Positions 26,556 through 34,600 of a DNA stretch of 64,000 nt are shown in pieces. Each line of letters opens with the position of its first letter. The stretch's first letter is position 1. The translations under genes and the position numbers were made by a program. Source of the stretch: Pedobacter panaciterrae (GTDB lineage Bacteria > Bacteroidota > Bacteroidia > Sphingobacteriales > Sphingobacteriaceae). The stretch covers positions 1 through 64,000 of the forward strand of contig NZ_LGEL01000022.1 of NCBI RefSeq assembly GCF_001636695.1, written 5' to 3'. Under the pieces are notes generated by a model, which was not told the DNA's origin, did no database searches, and was given only the letters and a program-made list of their open reading frames with translations.

Positions 26556-28934
26556 TTATTCATATTTCAATGCATCAACAGGATTTGCCTTTGCAGCACG
26601 GTAAGCCTGCCAGCTTACGGTAAATAACGCTATCAAGATGCTTGATATTCCTGTAAGAATGAATACAACCGGACCGATCGAAATGTGATAATCAAACTGC
26701 ATCAGCCAATTATCCATAATCAGGTATCCTATTGGCATAGCTAATACAATTGCTATCAAAACTGTTTTAACGAAGCTGACCGACAACAGTGAAATTATAC
26801 CAGTAATGCTTGCACCAAGCACTTTACGTACACCTATCTCCTTTGTCCGCTGCTCCGCACTAAAAGCTGAAAGGCCAAATAAACCAAGACAGGAAACGAA
26901 TATAGAAAGCCCTGCAAAGAGGTTTGATATTACAGACAACATCTGTTCGTGCTCAAATTTCTCTGCTACCAAATTATCCACAAATCTGATCTCTACAGGA
27001 AAATCAGGATTAAGCTCTTTTGTAATTTTAGTAATCTGGTCAATATTTTCCCGAATGCTCCGTGTAGTGTTTAGCCGCATTGTGATCACATCACTATTTT
27101 CAGCATTAAACACTATAGCCATAGGGCGTAATCTCCTGGTGGGTTCATCCCAGAGTACATCAGCAAATACGCCTACAACTGGTCTTTGCTTTCCATTAAA
27201 AAGTACGCGCTGACCAAGTGGGTTCTTAAGTCCCATTCGTTCTACAGCTGTTTCGTTTAGCATCAGTGCTGATGAATCTGAAGCGAAGTTCTTGCTAAAA
27301 TCTCTCCCGGAAATTAATCTGATATTGTTAGTTTTCAGGAAGTCAAAAGTGGTTTGAATAAGGTCAAATGACATCTTTTTATCATCTTCAGCCATCCCCT
27401 GCCATTCAAGTCCACTGGTATTCGAATTTTGAAAGGCTATGCTTCCTGACGACTGAGTAATTGATGTTACTGCACCTGAGTTGAGCAGTCTGTCTTTGAA
27501 AAGATCAAATTTTGGGTAAAGGTTACCCTCATGTGGCATTTCTACAAGGGCATTGGTGTCGTACCCCAACGGTCTGTTCTTTAAATATTGTAACTGTTGA
27601 TATAAAATGAGTGTGGCTACGATCAGGACAATTGCAAAACCAAACTGTATGATAACAAGCACCTGCCTAAAGCTTAGACTAAAATTACCTTTAAATGTAA
27701 CGGTTTTCTTTAAAGCCTGAACAGGGTTAAAGGAAGAAAGAAAAAATGCGGGATAACTACCAGCAATCAATCCGGTAAACAAAATCAGTCCGGTTACAGC
27801 AAACCAGTTTCCTGTGCTGGCATAGCTGATCTGTAGTTTAGTGTTTAACAGGCCATTAAATGCTGGCAGGAATATCTCGACCAAAACTACTGCAATAATC
27901 ACACTAACTATGGTTAAAATAAATGACTCGAGCAGAAACTGCATAACTAATGATGCGCGGCTAGCTCCAATTGTTTTCCTGATGCCCACCTCCTTAGCCC
28001 TTTTTTGAGATCTTGCGGTAGACAGGTTCATAAAATTGATACATGCTATAGCCAGAATGCCCAGGGCAAGTATAATAAAGATGCGTACTTGTTCGATCTG
28101 GCCACCATCAGCTACACCATTAGTAAAATGGCCATAAAGATGGTATTTCTCCAGAGGATATACAAAGGGGGCTGCCTCCAGTGTCTTCGTAGCCATATTC
28201 CTTGCTATGGTATTTTTTATCTTTTGATTGAATGCATTGGGGTCGGCACCATTCTTAAGTGTCAGAAGTGTAAAGTAGGAATTGTTATCCCAATTCTGTT
28301 TGGCAGGCCAAACGTTTAGATTTTCGTAGAGTTTCCAGGGCGTGAGGCATTCAAACCCATAGGTAAAGTTTGGAGGAAGGTCTCTTATCACTGCGGTAAC
28401 TTTTAAGTTGGCCTGGTTTTCAAAGCGAACAGTCTTATTCAGTACATCCGTACTGCCAAATAACCTTTTTGCAGTGGCTTCTGTAAGTACGATAGAGTTT
28501 GGATCGTCAAAGGCTTTGTTCGGATTGCCACTTAGATAGTCAAACTTAAAAATTCTCAGCAGGTCAGGGTCTGCATAGCGTCCTTCTACTTTAAAAGAAT
28601 TCTGTCCGTTAGCTACCAGTCGCCTGCTTGCCCACAATACCCTACTGATGTTTTCTATCTCAGGGCGCTCTTCTTTTAGCACTAACGGAAGTACATTGGA
28701 AACCTGTGGCGTAGTTCCTGTAATGCTCTTATCGGCACCATAAAAATTAACCATCAGGTGATAAATGTTCTCACTATTTCCAAATTGCTTATCATAACTC
28801 CACTGATATTGTACGTAAAGCAATAACATCAGGCTAGCTGCAAGACCAATGGCAAGGCCACTGATATTGATCAGCGAAGCGATCTTATGCTTTAATAAAT
28901 TCCGAAAGGCAATTTTTAGATTGAGTTTGAACAT
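26556..28934 (-). CDS. MacB/FtsX-like ABC permease, class A (operon 2, last gene)
   Basis: The 792-residue permease is a fused duplicate. TM1 (about 20-43) is followed by a MacB-type periplasmic domain (to about 280), three TM helices with the cytoplasmic motif KEVGIRKTIGAS, TM5 (about 425-448), a second periplasmic domain, and three more TM helices with KEIGVRKVLGAS. That gives eight TM helices in all, ending NPVDALKYE. One chain therefore equals a MacB dimer and needs a separate ATPase. It belongs to the class (A) with ISRV in the first periplasmic domain and INFMNLSTARSQKRAKEVG after TM2. It starts 16 bp after the ATPase stop and is the promoter-distal end of operon 2. The substrate is unknown; antimicrobial compounds, lipids or lipoproteins are family precedents. 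Confidence 0.9.
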   Translation of the reverse strand: MFKLNLKIAFRNLLKHKIASLINISGLAIGLAASLMLLLYVQYQWSYDKQFGNSENIYHLMVNFYGADKSITGTTPQVSNVLPLVLKEERPEIENISRVLWASRRLVANGQNSFKVEGRYADPDLLRIFKFDYLSGNPNKAFDDPNSIVLTEATAKRLFGSTDVLNKTVRFENQANLKVTAVIRDLPPNFTYGFECLTPWKLYENLNVWPAKQNWDNNSYFTLLTLKNGADPNAFNQKIKNTIARNMATKTLEAAPFVYPLEKYHLYGHFTNGVADGGQIEQVRIFIILALGILAIACINFMNLSTARSQKRAKEVGIRKTIGASRASLVMQFLLESFILTIVSVIIAVVLVEIFLPAFNGLLNTKLQISYASTGNWFAVTGLILFTGLIAGSYPAFFLSSFNPVQALKKTVTFKGNFSLSFRQVLVIIQFGFAIVLIVATLILYQQLQYLKNRPLGYDTNALVEMPHEGNLYPKFDLFKDRLLNSGAVTSITQSSGSIAFQNSNTSGLEWQGMAEDDKKMSFDLIQTTFDFLKTNNIRLISGRDFSKNFASDSSALMLNETAVERMGLKNPLGQRVLFNGKQRPVVGVFADVLWDEPTRRLRPMAIVFNAENSDVITMRLNTTRSIRENIDQITKITKELNPDFPVEIRFVDNLVAEKFEHEQMLSVISNLFAGLSIFVSCLGLFGLSAFSAEQRTKEIGVRKVLGASITGIISLLSVSFVKTVLIAIVLAMPIGYLIMDNWLMQFDYHISIGPVVFILTGISSILIALFTVSWQAYRAAKANPVDALKYE

Positions 28935-28950
28935 GGCTTATCAAATATTT

Positions 28951-29640
28951 TTAAACAGTTTGCTGAACTGTTACATCTTCCTTAATAACCCCATCCAATA
29001 AATGCAGAATACGGCTACCATAGGCAGCATTAACTTCAGAATGGGTAACCTGAACAATGGTAATCCCTTCCTCTTCATTTAGCTTTTTAAACAGATCCAT
29101 AATCTGTAAAGCCTGTGCAGATTGCAGGTTCCCGGTAGGTTCATCTGCTAAAATGATAGACGGCTGTGCTACCAAAGCACGTGCAATGCCCACCAATTGT
29201 TGCTGACCTCCTGATAATTGATTAGGAAAAAGATCACTTTTGGCAACCATATTAAACCTATCCAGAATATCGGCTACGCGACTCTTACGCTCAGAGCCCG
29301 GAACCTTTTTATACAATAGCGGTGCTTCAATATTTTCGGCCACTGTCATTTCATCAATAAGGTGATATGCCTGAAACACAAACCCAATATGGTTACGGTA
29401 TAGCTCTATGCGTTTACGTTCGTTTAGCGAAACCACATCTTCGCCCATAAATTCATACTGCCCGTAAGTAGGTTCCTCAAGCATCCCCAGTATATTAAGT
29501 AACGTTGATTTTCCGGCACCAGATGGTCCCATTATAGAAACAAATTCGCCCTGTTTTATACTTGTAGTTACGTGACGAAGGATGTAACTTTTCACACCTT
29601 TGTTAGCGTAATATTTCTCTATATTTTTTAATTCTATCAT
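28951..29640 (-). CDS. ABC ATPase of the LolD/MacB type, variant signature (operon 2)
   Basis: The 229-residue nucleotide-binding subunit drives one or more of the neighbouring permeases. It has Walker A GPSGAGKST (about 39-47), a Q-loop in GFVFQAYHLI, Walker B IILADEPTGN and the H-loop VTHSE. The signature reads LSGGQQQLVGIARAL, where the Arg of the usual LSGGQQQRVAIARAL is Leu, and the D-loop reads EPTGNLQS instead of EPTGNLDS. I believe similar variants occur in other Bacteroidota ATPases, so this may mark a subfamily rather than decay. It lies between two permeases of operon 2, 25 bp after one and 16 bp before the next. Confidence 0.92.
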   Translation of the reverse strand: MIELKNIEKYYANKGVKSYILRHVTTSIKQGEFVSIMGPSGAGKSTLLNILGMLEEPTYGQYEFMGEDVVSLNERKRIELYRNHIGFVFQAYHLIDEMTVAENIEAPLLYKKVPGSERKSRVADILDRFNMVAKSDLFPNQLSGGQQQLVGIARALVAQPSIILADEPTGNLQSAQALQIMDLFKKLNEEEGITIVQVTHSEVNAAYGSRILHLLDGVIKEDVTVQQTV

Positions 29641-29665
29641 GAGATTATGTTTTTATATGTTAATT

Positions 29666-32059
29666 CTATTCGTATTTTAAGGCATCAATTGGATTGGTAC
29701 TGGCGGCTTTGTAGGACCTCAAGCTTACAGTGATCAGGGTAATGACAATAGACAGCAGCATGGCGATCATAAACGGCCAGACGCTGAGCGGGGCCCTGTA
29801 TTCAAAACCCTCAAGCCACTTGGAAACAAATATATAAGAGACAGGCCAGGCGATGAGGTTGGCGATCATTACCATCCAGAGGAATGAACTGTTCAGCATC
29901 CTGATGAGTTCTGCAGTGGATGCTCCAAGTACTTTCCTAATGGCTATTTCTTTGGTCCGCTGCGTGGCAATGAAAGAAATCAATCCAAAGAGGCCTATGA
30001 AGGAGATGAAGATAACCACCCCTGCAAATACCTTAAAAAGTACGCTCATAACCCGCTCCGTCTCATAAAATGAGCTGATCTGATCGTCCATAAAGCTAGA
30101 GCTGTACACATAATCAGGAAATGTCCCGTTCCATTCGCTTTCAATGGCTTTCATGGCCTGAAGAAGCTGCTCCGGTTCCATTTTCACGGCCATAAGATTG
30201 TAAACGTCTTTGTAGGAAAACAATGCTGTGGGTTCTATTTTATCATGCAGGGAAAAATTGTTAAAGTCTTTTACGACACCAACAACCGGCATTTTACGGC
30301 CTTGAGTTTCTATAAATTTTCCAAGGATTTCATTGGGGTTGCTGATATTGAGTTTTTTTAGCAGGGTTTCATTAACGACGGTTTCTTTAAGGGTATCTAT
30401 TTTGGAAAGGGTTCTCCCGGCGATCAGTTTCAATGAAAAGGCGTTGATGTAGTCGCGATCTGTCGATTTCACGCACAGCTGGAAGTTTTCATCCTTAGTA
30501 CTGTTGTATTTAAAGCTGGAGGTGTTGTTGCTGTTGGATGAAGGGGCTGCATTGCTAAAACTGACTGCTTTCACACCATTGATATGAAGTATTTTCTCCT
30601 TTAAGGTGTTGAATTTTAGTTGGCTCAGACTATCAGATGGTACATTCACCAGGGCAATGGCACTGGTGTCAAAACCTAAAGATTTGGCCCTCATGTAGCT
30701 CATTTGATTGATCACTACCAGAGTGCCTACGATCAGCACAGATGTGATGGCAAATTGAATAACCACGAGCGCCCTTCTGAGTCCAAGTGCTCCAGCATTT
30801 GCGGCGCTGATTTTATTTTTTATTGCCAGCGCGGGACTGAAACCTGACACGATCATTGCGGGATAAAAGCCAGCCAGGAAACTCACTACCAAAACCAGCA
30901 GTGTCATGAAGATGAATATCACGGGATGCCCAAAGAGGCTAAAAGAAATATCCCCACTGAACAGGTTTCTCATTCCCGGAAGGGCTAATTCTGTAAGCAC
31001 ACTTGCAATAAGCAGTGCAATAATGGTGATCAGTGCGGTTTCGCTTAAAAACTGCCATACCAATTGTTTTCGCCTGCTTCCCATTACCTTACGGATACCA
31101 ACTTCCTTAGATCTGCTTACGGCCTGGGCAGTGGCCAGATTAATAAAATTGATACAGGCAGTAAGCAATAAAAATGAACCAATAACGATCAAACCGATCA
31201 TCTGACCCTCCGGCATGACTTTATTGTTAAAGTTACTGTATTTTTCGTTGTAATGGATATCACTTAAGGGCTGAAAATAGTGGTGCTCCTTACCTACGTT
31301 TCCTTTTTCATAGTATTTATCGATAAGTTTCAATACAGGAGCTTTAAGCGCTGATGCGTCAGCACCTTTTTTTAACAGTACATAGCATTCGGAACTCGAA
31401 CTTACAGATTGCCAGCTATGCAGGTTTTCGTCTTTGTAGGTCAGATAAGAAATGACTACATTGAAAGGAAAACTGCTGTTATCCGGAAAATCTTCAAAAA
31501 TACCGGTGACTTTGAGGTCTAACCTGTTTGAAAACCTGATGTTCTTGCCAACGGCATCCTGCCATTTTCCAAAATATTTATCTGCTGTTTTTTTTGACAG
31601 GGTAACGGTATTCGGGACTGACAGCGCCTTGCGGGGCTCTCCCTCAAGCCACTTGATCTTAATGATATCGAAGAACTGGGGTTCAATGTAATAAACGCTT
31701 GATGCTTCTTTGACTTCAGGCCTTGCGTTGCTGGCCGCAACCTTGATGATACCACCTGATTCCTGCACCGCAGCAACCTGCTCTGCCTGAGGAAAGTCAT
31801 TACGCACTGCCGCTGCGAGTGGCCGCGGCACTCCTTTACTATAAAATTCATTTTCGCCCGGATATGTCCAGGAGGATACGATCCGGTAAATCCGGTCTTT
31901 ATTTTCGTAACCCTTGTCAAAGCTCAACTGGTATCTTAAAAAGATAAAAATAAGCAGGCAAGCCGCCAGTCCTATGGATAACCCTGCGATATTTATGAAG
32001 GTATATCCTTTATATTTCCAAAGGTTTCGCAAAGCGATTTTTAAGTTCAGTTTAAACAT
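29666..32059 (-). CDS. MacB/FtsX-like ABC permease, class B, GC-rich (operon 2)
   Basis: This 797-residue permease has the eight-TM fused layout with KEVGIRKVMGSRRKQL in the first half and KEIAIRKVLGAS in the second, ending NPIDALKYE. Class B is marked by a first-domain segment like DKDRIYRIVSSWTY...GVPRPLAAAVRNDFP and by INFINLATAQAVSRSKEVG. It is visibly richer in G+C than its neighbours: the 60-base lines starting at 29761, 31741 and 31801 hold 34, 32 and 33 G+C, whereas the line at 36721 in the class B paralogue at 34601 holds 25. That suggests separate ancestry or recent import, perhaps by recombination between paralogues. It starts 20 bp after the class A gene. Confidence 0.9.
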   Translation of the reverse strand: MFKLNLKIALRNLWKYKGYTFINIAGLSIGLAACLLIFIFLRYQLSFDKGYENKDRIYRIVSSWTYPGENEFYSKGVPRPLAAAVRNDFPQAEQVAAVQESGGIIKVAASNARPEVKEASSVYYIEPQFFDIIKIKWLEGEPRKALSVPNTVTLSKKTADKYFGKWQDAVGKNIRFSNRLDLKVTGIFEDFPDNSSFPFNVVISYLTYKDENLHSWQSVSSSSECYVLLKKGADASALKAPVLKLIDKYYEKGNVGKEHHYFQPLSDIHYNEKYSNFNNKVMPEGQMIGLIVIGSFLLLTACINFINLATAQAVSRSKEVGIRKVMGSRRKQLVWQFLSETALITIIALLIASVLTELALPGMRNLFSGDISFSLFGHPVIFIFMTLLVLVVSFLAGFYPAMIVSGFSPALAIKNKISAANAGALGLRRALVVIQFAITSVLIVGTLVVINQMSYMRAKSLGFDTSAIALVNVPSDSLSQLKFNTLKEKILHINGVKAVSFSNAAPSSNSNNTSSFKYNSTKDENFQLCVKSTDRDYINAFSLKLIAGRTLSKIDTLKETVVNETLLKKLNISNPNEILGKFIETQGRKMPVVGVVKDFNNFSLHDKIEPTALFSYKDVYNLMAVKMEPEQLLQAMKAIESEWNGTFPDYVYSSSFMDDQISSFYETERVMSVLFKVFAGVVIFISFIGLFGLISFIATQRTKEIAIRKVLGASTAELIRMLNSSFLWMVMIANLIAWPVSYIFVSKWLEGFEYRAPLSVWPFMIAMLLSIVITLITVSLRSYKAASTNPIDALKYE

Positions 32060-32079
32060 CTCAATTCTTATTAGCTTGT

Positions 32080-34452
32080 CTATTCATACTTAAGGGCATT
32101 AATTGGATTTGATTTAGCCGTTCTATAAGCCTTATAACTTACAGTAAGTAAAGATATAGTTAACGTTCCAATCGCTGCCAATGCAAATACCCACCATGAT
32201 ATAGTGGTATGGTATTCAAAATTATCCAGCCATTTAATCATGATATAATACGCTATCGGTGCTGCTAATACAGTGGCTACAAGAATCATCTTCACAAAAG
32301 ATAACGATAACAACTGCATTAAGCTAGCTACTGAAGCACCCAGTACTTTTCTTATTCCAAACTCTTTTGTACGTTGTTCGGCACTGTAAGACAATAACCC
32401 AAATAAGCCCAAACAGGATATAAAAACAGCTAAACCTCCAAACAGATTAGATAAAGTTCCCAGTGTCTTTTCTTTGCTAAGTTTATCGGCGTATATAGAA
32501 TTCATAAACTTGATATCGACAGGATATGCCGGATTTATTTCTTTAGTGATGTTTGTAATAGTTTCTATGTTTTGCTGAAGGTTATTCCCTTCATTTAAAC
32601 GCATTGTAATTGTTCCTGTACCGCGTTTATTAAAAAAAACAACCATTGGATTATTTGATTGATAAGGCGAGTCCCATACATAATCATCAAAAACTCCTAC
32701 TACCGTAAAGTTACTTTCAAACATTTTAACAACTTCTCCAACAGGCTTTTTTAAACCCATAACCTTAACTGCAGAAGCACTGAGCAAAACGGCGGAAGAA
32801 TCCGAAGCGTACCTCTCATTAAAATCACGACCGCTGATTAATTTTATCCCATTGGTACTGATATAATTGTAAGTAGTCCCAACCCTATTGAACATCACTG
32901 TATTCTCGGGCTGAGGCATTCCCGGCCATTCTATTCCAGTAAAATTAGATCCATGGTGTGATAAATTAACCGATGATTGGTACATACTCGTAACCGCTCC
33001 TGATTTTAGCAGCCTTGTTTTAAGTAGGTCGAATTTCTCTTTCAGTTGTCCATCTTGTGGCATTTCAACCAATGCATTCACATCAAATCCAACAGGCTTG
33101 TTTTTTATAAACTGAATCTGTTTATAGATAACCAAAGTTGAAATGATGAGGATAATTGTAAAGCAAAACTGTCCAATTACCAACACTTTCCTTAAACTTA
33201 GAGAGAAGAAACCTCTACCCTCTACATTTCTTTTTAGTGACTGTGTAGGATTAAATGATGATAAATAAAATGCAGGATAGCTACCTGCAATGAGCCCTGT
33301 AATTAATATAATAGATAAGAGTCCTACCCAGATATAAGAATTAAGATAAGGGATGCTCATTTTAATATTCAACAGGTTATTAAATATGGGCATAAAAGAC
33401 TCTATTAAAACAATTGCAATAATTACACTAATCAATGTGAGTACCATTGATTCGGCCAGGAATTGCATAATTAATGATCTCCTGTTTGCTCCTATCGTTT
33501 TCTTTATACCAACCTCCTTTGCCCTTTTTTCGGATTTTGCAGTCGCCATGTTCATGAAATTGATACAGGCAATCAGAAGAATCCCTATGGCTAAAGCTGT
33601 GAAAAGCCATATTTGCTCAATATCTCCACCTGTACTTTTACCACCTTCAAACTTTCCGTACAAATGCATTTTACTTAATGGAAAAAGAAAATTTGGCTGA
33701 GAAACTTCCCTATTGCTTCTTCTAATAGCCTCATCAACCTTTCTATTAACCAGATCGAGATTTGCATCTGGCCTCAACGTAACTAATGTTACGAAACTGA
33801 AGTTATTCCAGTTTAAATCTTTGGCGCCTTCATCTAATATTTCATACAGAGACCATGGCATTAAATAATCAAATCTATTTGAGCTGTTCTCCGGAAGATC
33901 TTTTATAACTCCGGTAACATTCAAATTCTCTTTCTCCTGATATTTAACAGTTTTGTTTAATACGTCTGTTGATCCGAATAAGGTTTTGGCTGTACTCTCA
34001 GTAAGTATAACTGATCTGGGATCTTTTAGCGCTGTTTTAGGATCACCATGAATGAAATGGTAATCGTACATCTTCAGAATGTCTGGTTCAGCAAATTTAG
34101 ACTTTCTTTTAAACCCGTTAATTCCATTTGCAATTAAACCTGTGTTCCCATAGTCCATACGACTTATATATTTAACTTCCGGAATTTCTTGTTTAATTAA
34201 TGGGGCAAAAGCAGTTGTTGATCCATTAAATGTTAAGAAAATCTTTCCCTTGTCGTCAAGAACATTAGTCATCACTACATGCACATTTGCTGAATCTTTT
34301 GATTGTTTATCAAAATTCCATTCATAGGAGATATAAATTAGCAACATTAAACATGCTGCAAGTCCGATAGCCAAACCAACTACATTTATTATGGAAGAAA
34401 CCTTGTTCTTCCAAATACTTCGCAATATGATTTTAAAATTCAGTTTGAACAT
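32080..34452 (-). CDS. MacB/FtsX-like ABC permease, class A (operon 2, first gene)
   Basis: The 790-residue class A permease opens operon 2. It has the fused eight-TM layout, KEVGIKKTIGANRRSL and KEFGIRKVLGAS coupling motifs, INFMNMATAKSEKRAKEVG after TM2, and the end NPINALKYE, one residue off the DALKYE ending of the others. It is closest in sequence to the class A gene at 44162. Its ATG at 34452 lies about 12 nt downstream of the expected start site of a sigma-54 promoter (34477-34492), so expression should need the NtrC-type regulator encoded at the far end of the cluster. Confidence 0.92.
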   Translation of the reverse strand: MFKLNFKIILRSIWKNKVSSIINVVGLAIGLAACLMLLIYISYEWNFDKQSKDSANVHVVMTNVLDDKGKIFLTFNGSTTAFAPLIKQEIPEVKYISRMDYGNTGLIANGINGFKRKSKFAEPDILKMYDYHFIHGDPKTALKDPRSVILTESTAKTLFGSTDVLNKTVKYQEKENLNVTGVIKDLPENSSNRFDYLMPWSLYEILDEGAKDLNWNNFSFVTLVTLRPDANLDLVNRKVDEAIRRSNREVSQPNFLFPLSKMHLYGKFEGGKSTGGDIEQIWLFTALAIGILLIACINFMNMATAKSEKRAKEVGIKKTIGANRRSLIMQFLAESMVLTLISVIIAIVLIESFMPIFNNLLNIKMSIPYLNSYIWVGLLSIILITGLIAGSYPAFYLSSFNPTQSLKRNVEGRGFFSLSLRKVLVIGQFCFTIILIISTLVIYKQIQFIKNKPVGFDVNALVEMPQDGQLKEKFDLLKTRLLKSGAVTSMYQSSVNLSHHGSNFTGIEWPGMPQPENTVMFNRVGTTYNYISTNGIKLISGRDFNERYASDSSAVLLSASAVKVMGLKKPVGEVVKMFESNFTVVGVFDDYVWDSPYQSNNPMVVFFNKRGTGTITMRLNEGNNLQQNIETITNITKEINPAYPVDIKFMNSIYADKLSKEKTLGTLSNLFGGLAVFISCLGLFGLLSYSAEQRTKEFGIRKVLGASVASLMQLLSLSFVKMILVATVLAAPIAYYIMIKWLDNFEYHTTISWWVFALAAIGTLTISLLTVSYKAYRTAKSNPINALKYE

Positions 34453-34476
34453 GGCACCATCATTTCCTCAGAGGTT

Positions 34477-34492
34477 GCTAATCGTATGCCAA
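34477..34492 (-). promoter_or_regulatory. Sigma-54 promoter of operon 2
   Basis: On the minus strand TTGGCATACGATTAGC has the invariant GG-N10-GC of sigma-54 -24/-12 promoters and fits TGGCAc-N5-TTGC well. It is nearly the same as the promoter of operon 1 (TTGGCATATACTTGGC). The predicted start site (about 34465) is 12 nt before the ATG at 34452. Confidence 0.8.
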
Positions 34493-34555
34493 ATTAAGAA
34501 AAACAACACATGCAACTAAAAATCAATCAGTTAACAACAACAAATATACAACATA

Positions 34556-34592
34556 TGTTCATTATCGAACAGATCCCGTACAATAATGAACA
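34556..34592 (-). promoter_or_regulatory. Paired enhancer sites for the NtrC-type regulator, operon 2
   Basis: Two dyads, TGTTCATTATCGAACA (34556-34571) and CGTACAATAATGAACA (34577-34592), are spaced 21 bp apart (two helical turns). Their first centre is 79 bp upstream of the promoter centre. The same pair with the same spacing and distance occurs at operon 1. Activator binding is inferred. Confidence 0.72.
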
Positions 34593-34600
34593 ATACTTAA

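Noticed and set aside
29834-29845. TATAAGAGACAG, a 12-base match to the Nextera adapter inside a permease gene
   Set aside because: The reading frame is continuous across it and encodes the conserved SYIFVSKWLEGF segment shared with the paralogues, so the match is chance and not a chimeric join.
31519-31920. 133-codon open frame overlapping the GC-rich permease
   Set aside because: It is on the same strand but in another frame of a well-supported permease gene, and its composition (many Arg, Ser, Gln) is typical of a shadow frame in GC-rich sequence.
34453-34600. Remnant of a deleted gene in the permease array
   Set aside because: The gap has no coding signal and is fully explained by a sigma-54 promoter and two activator dyads.
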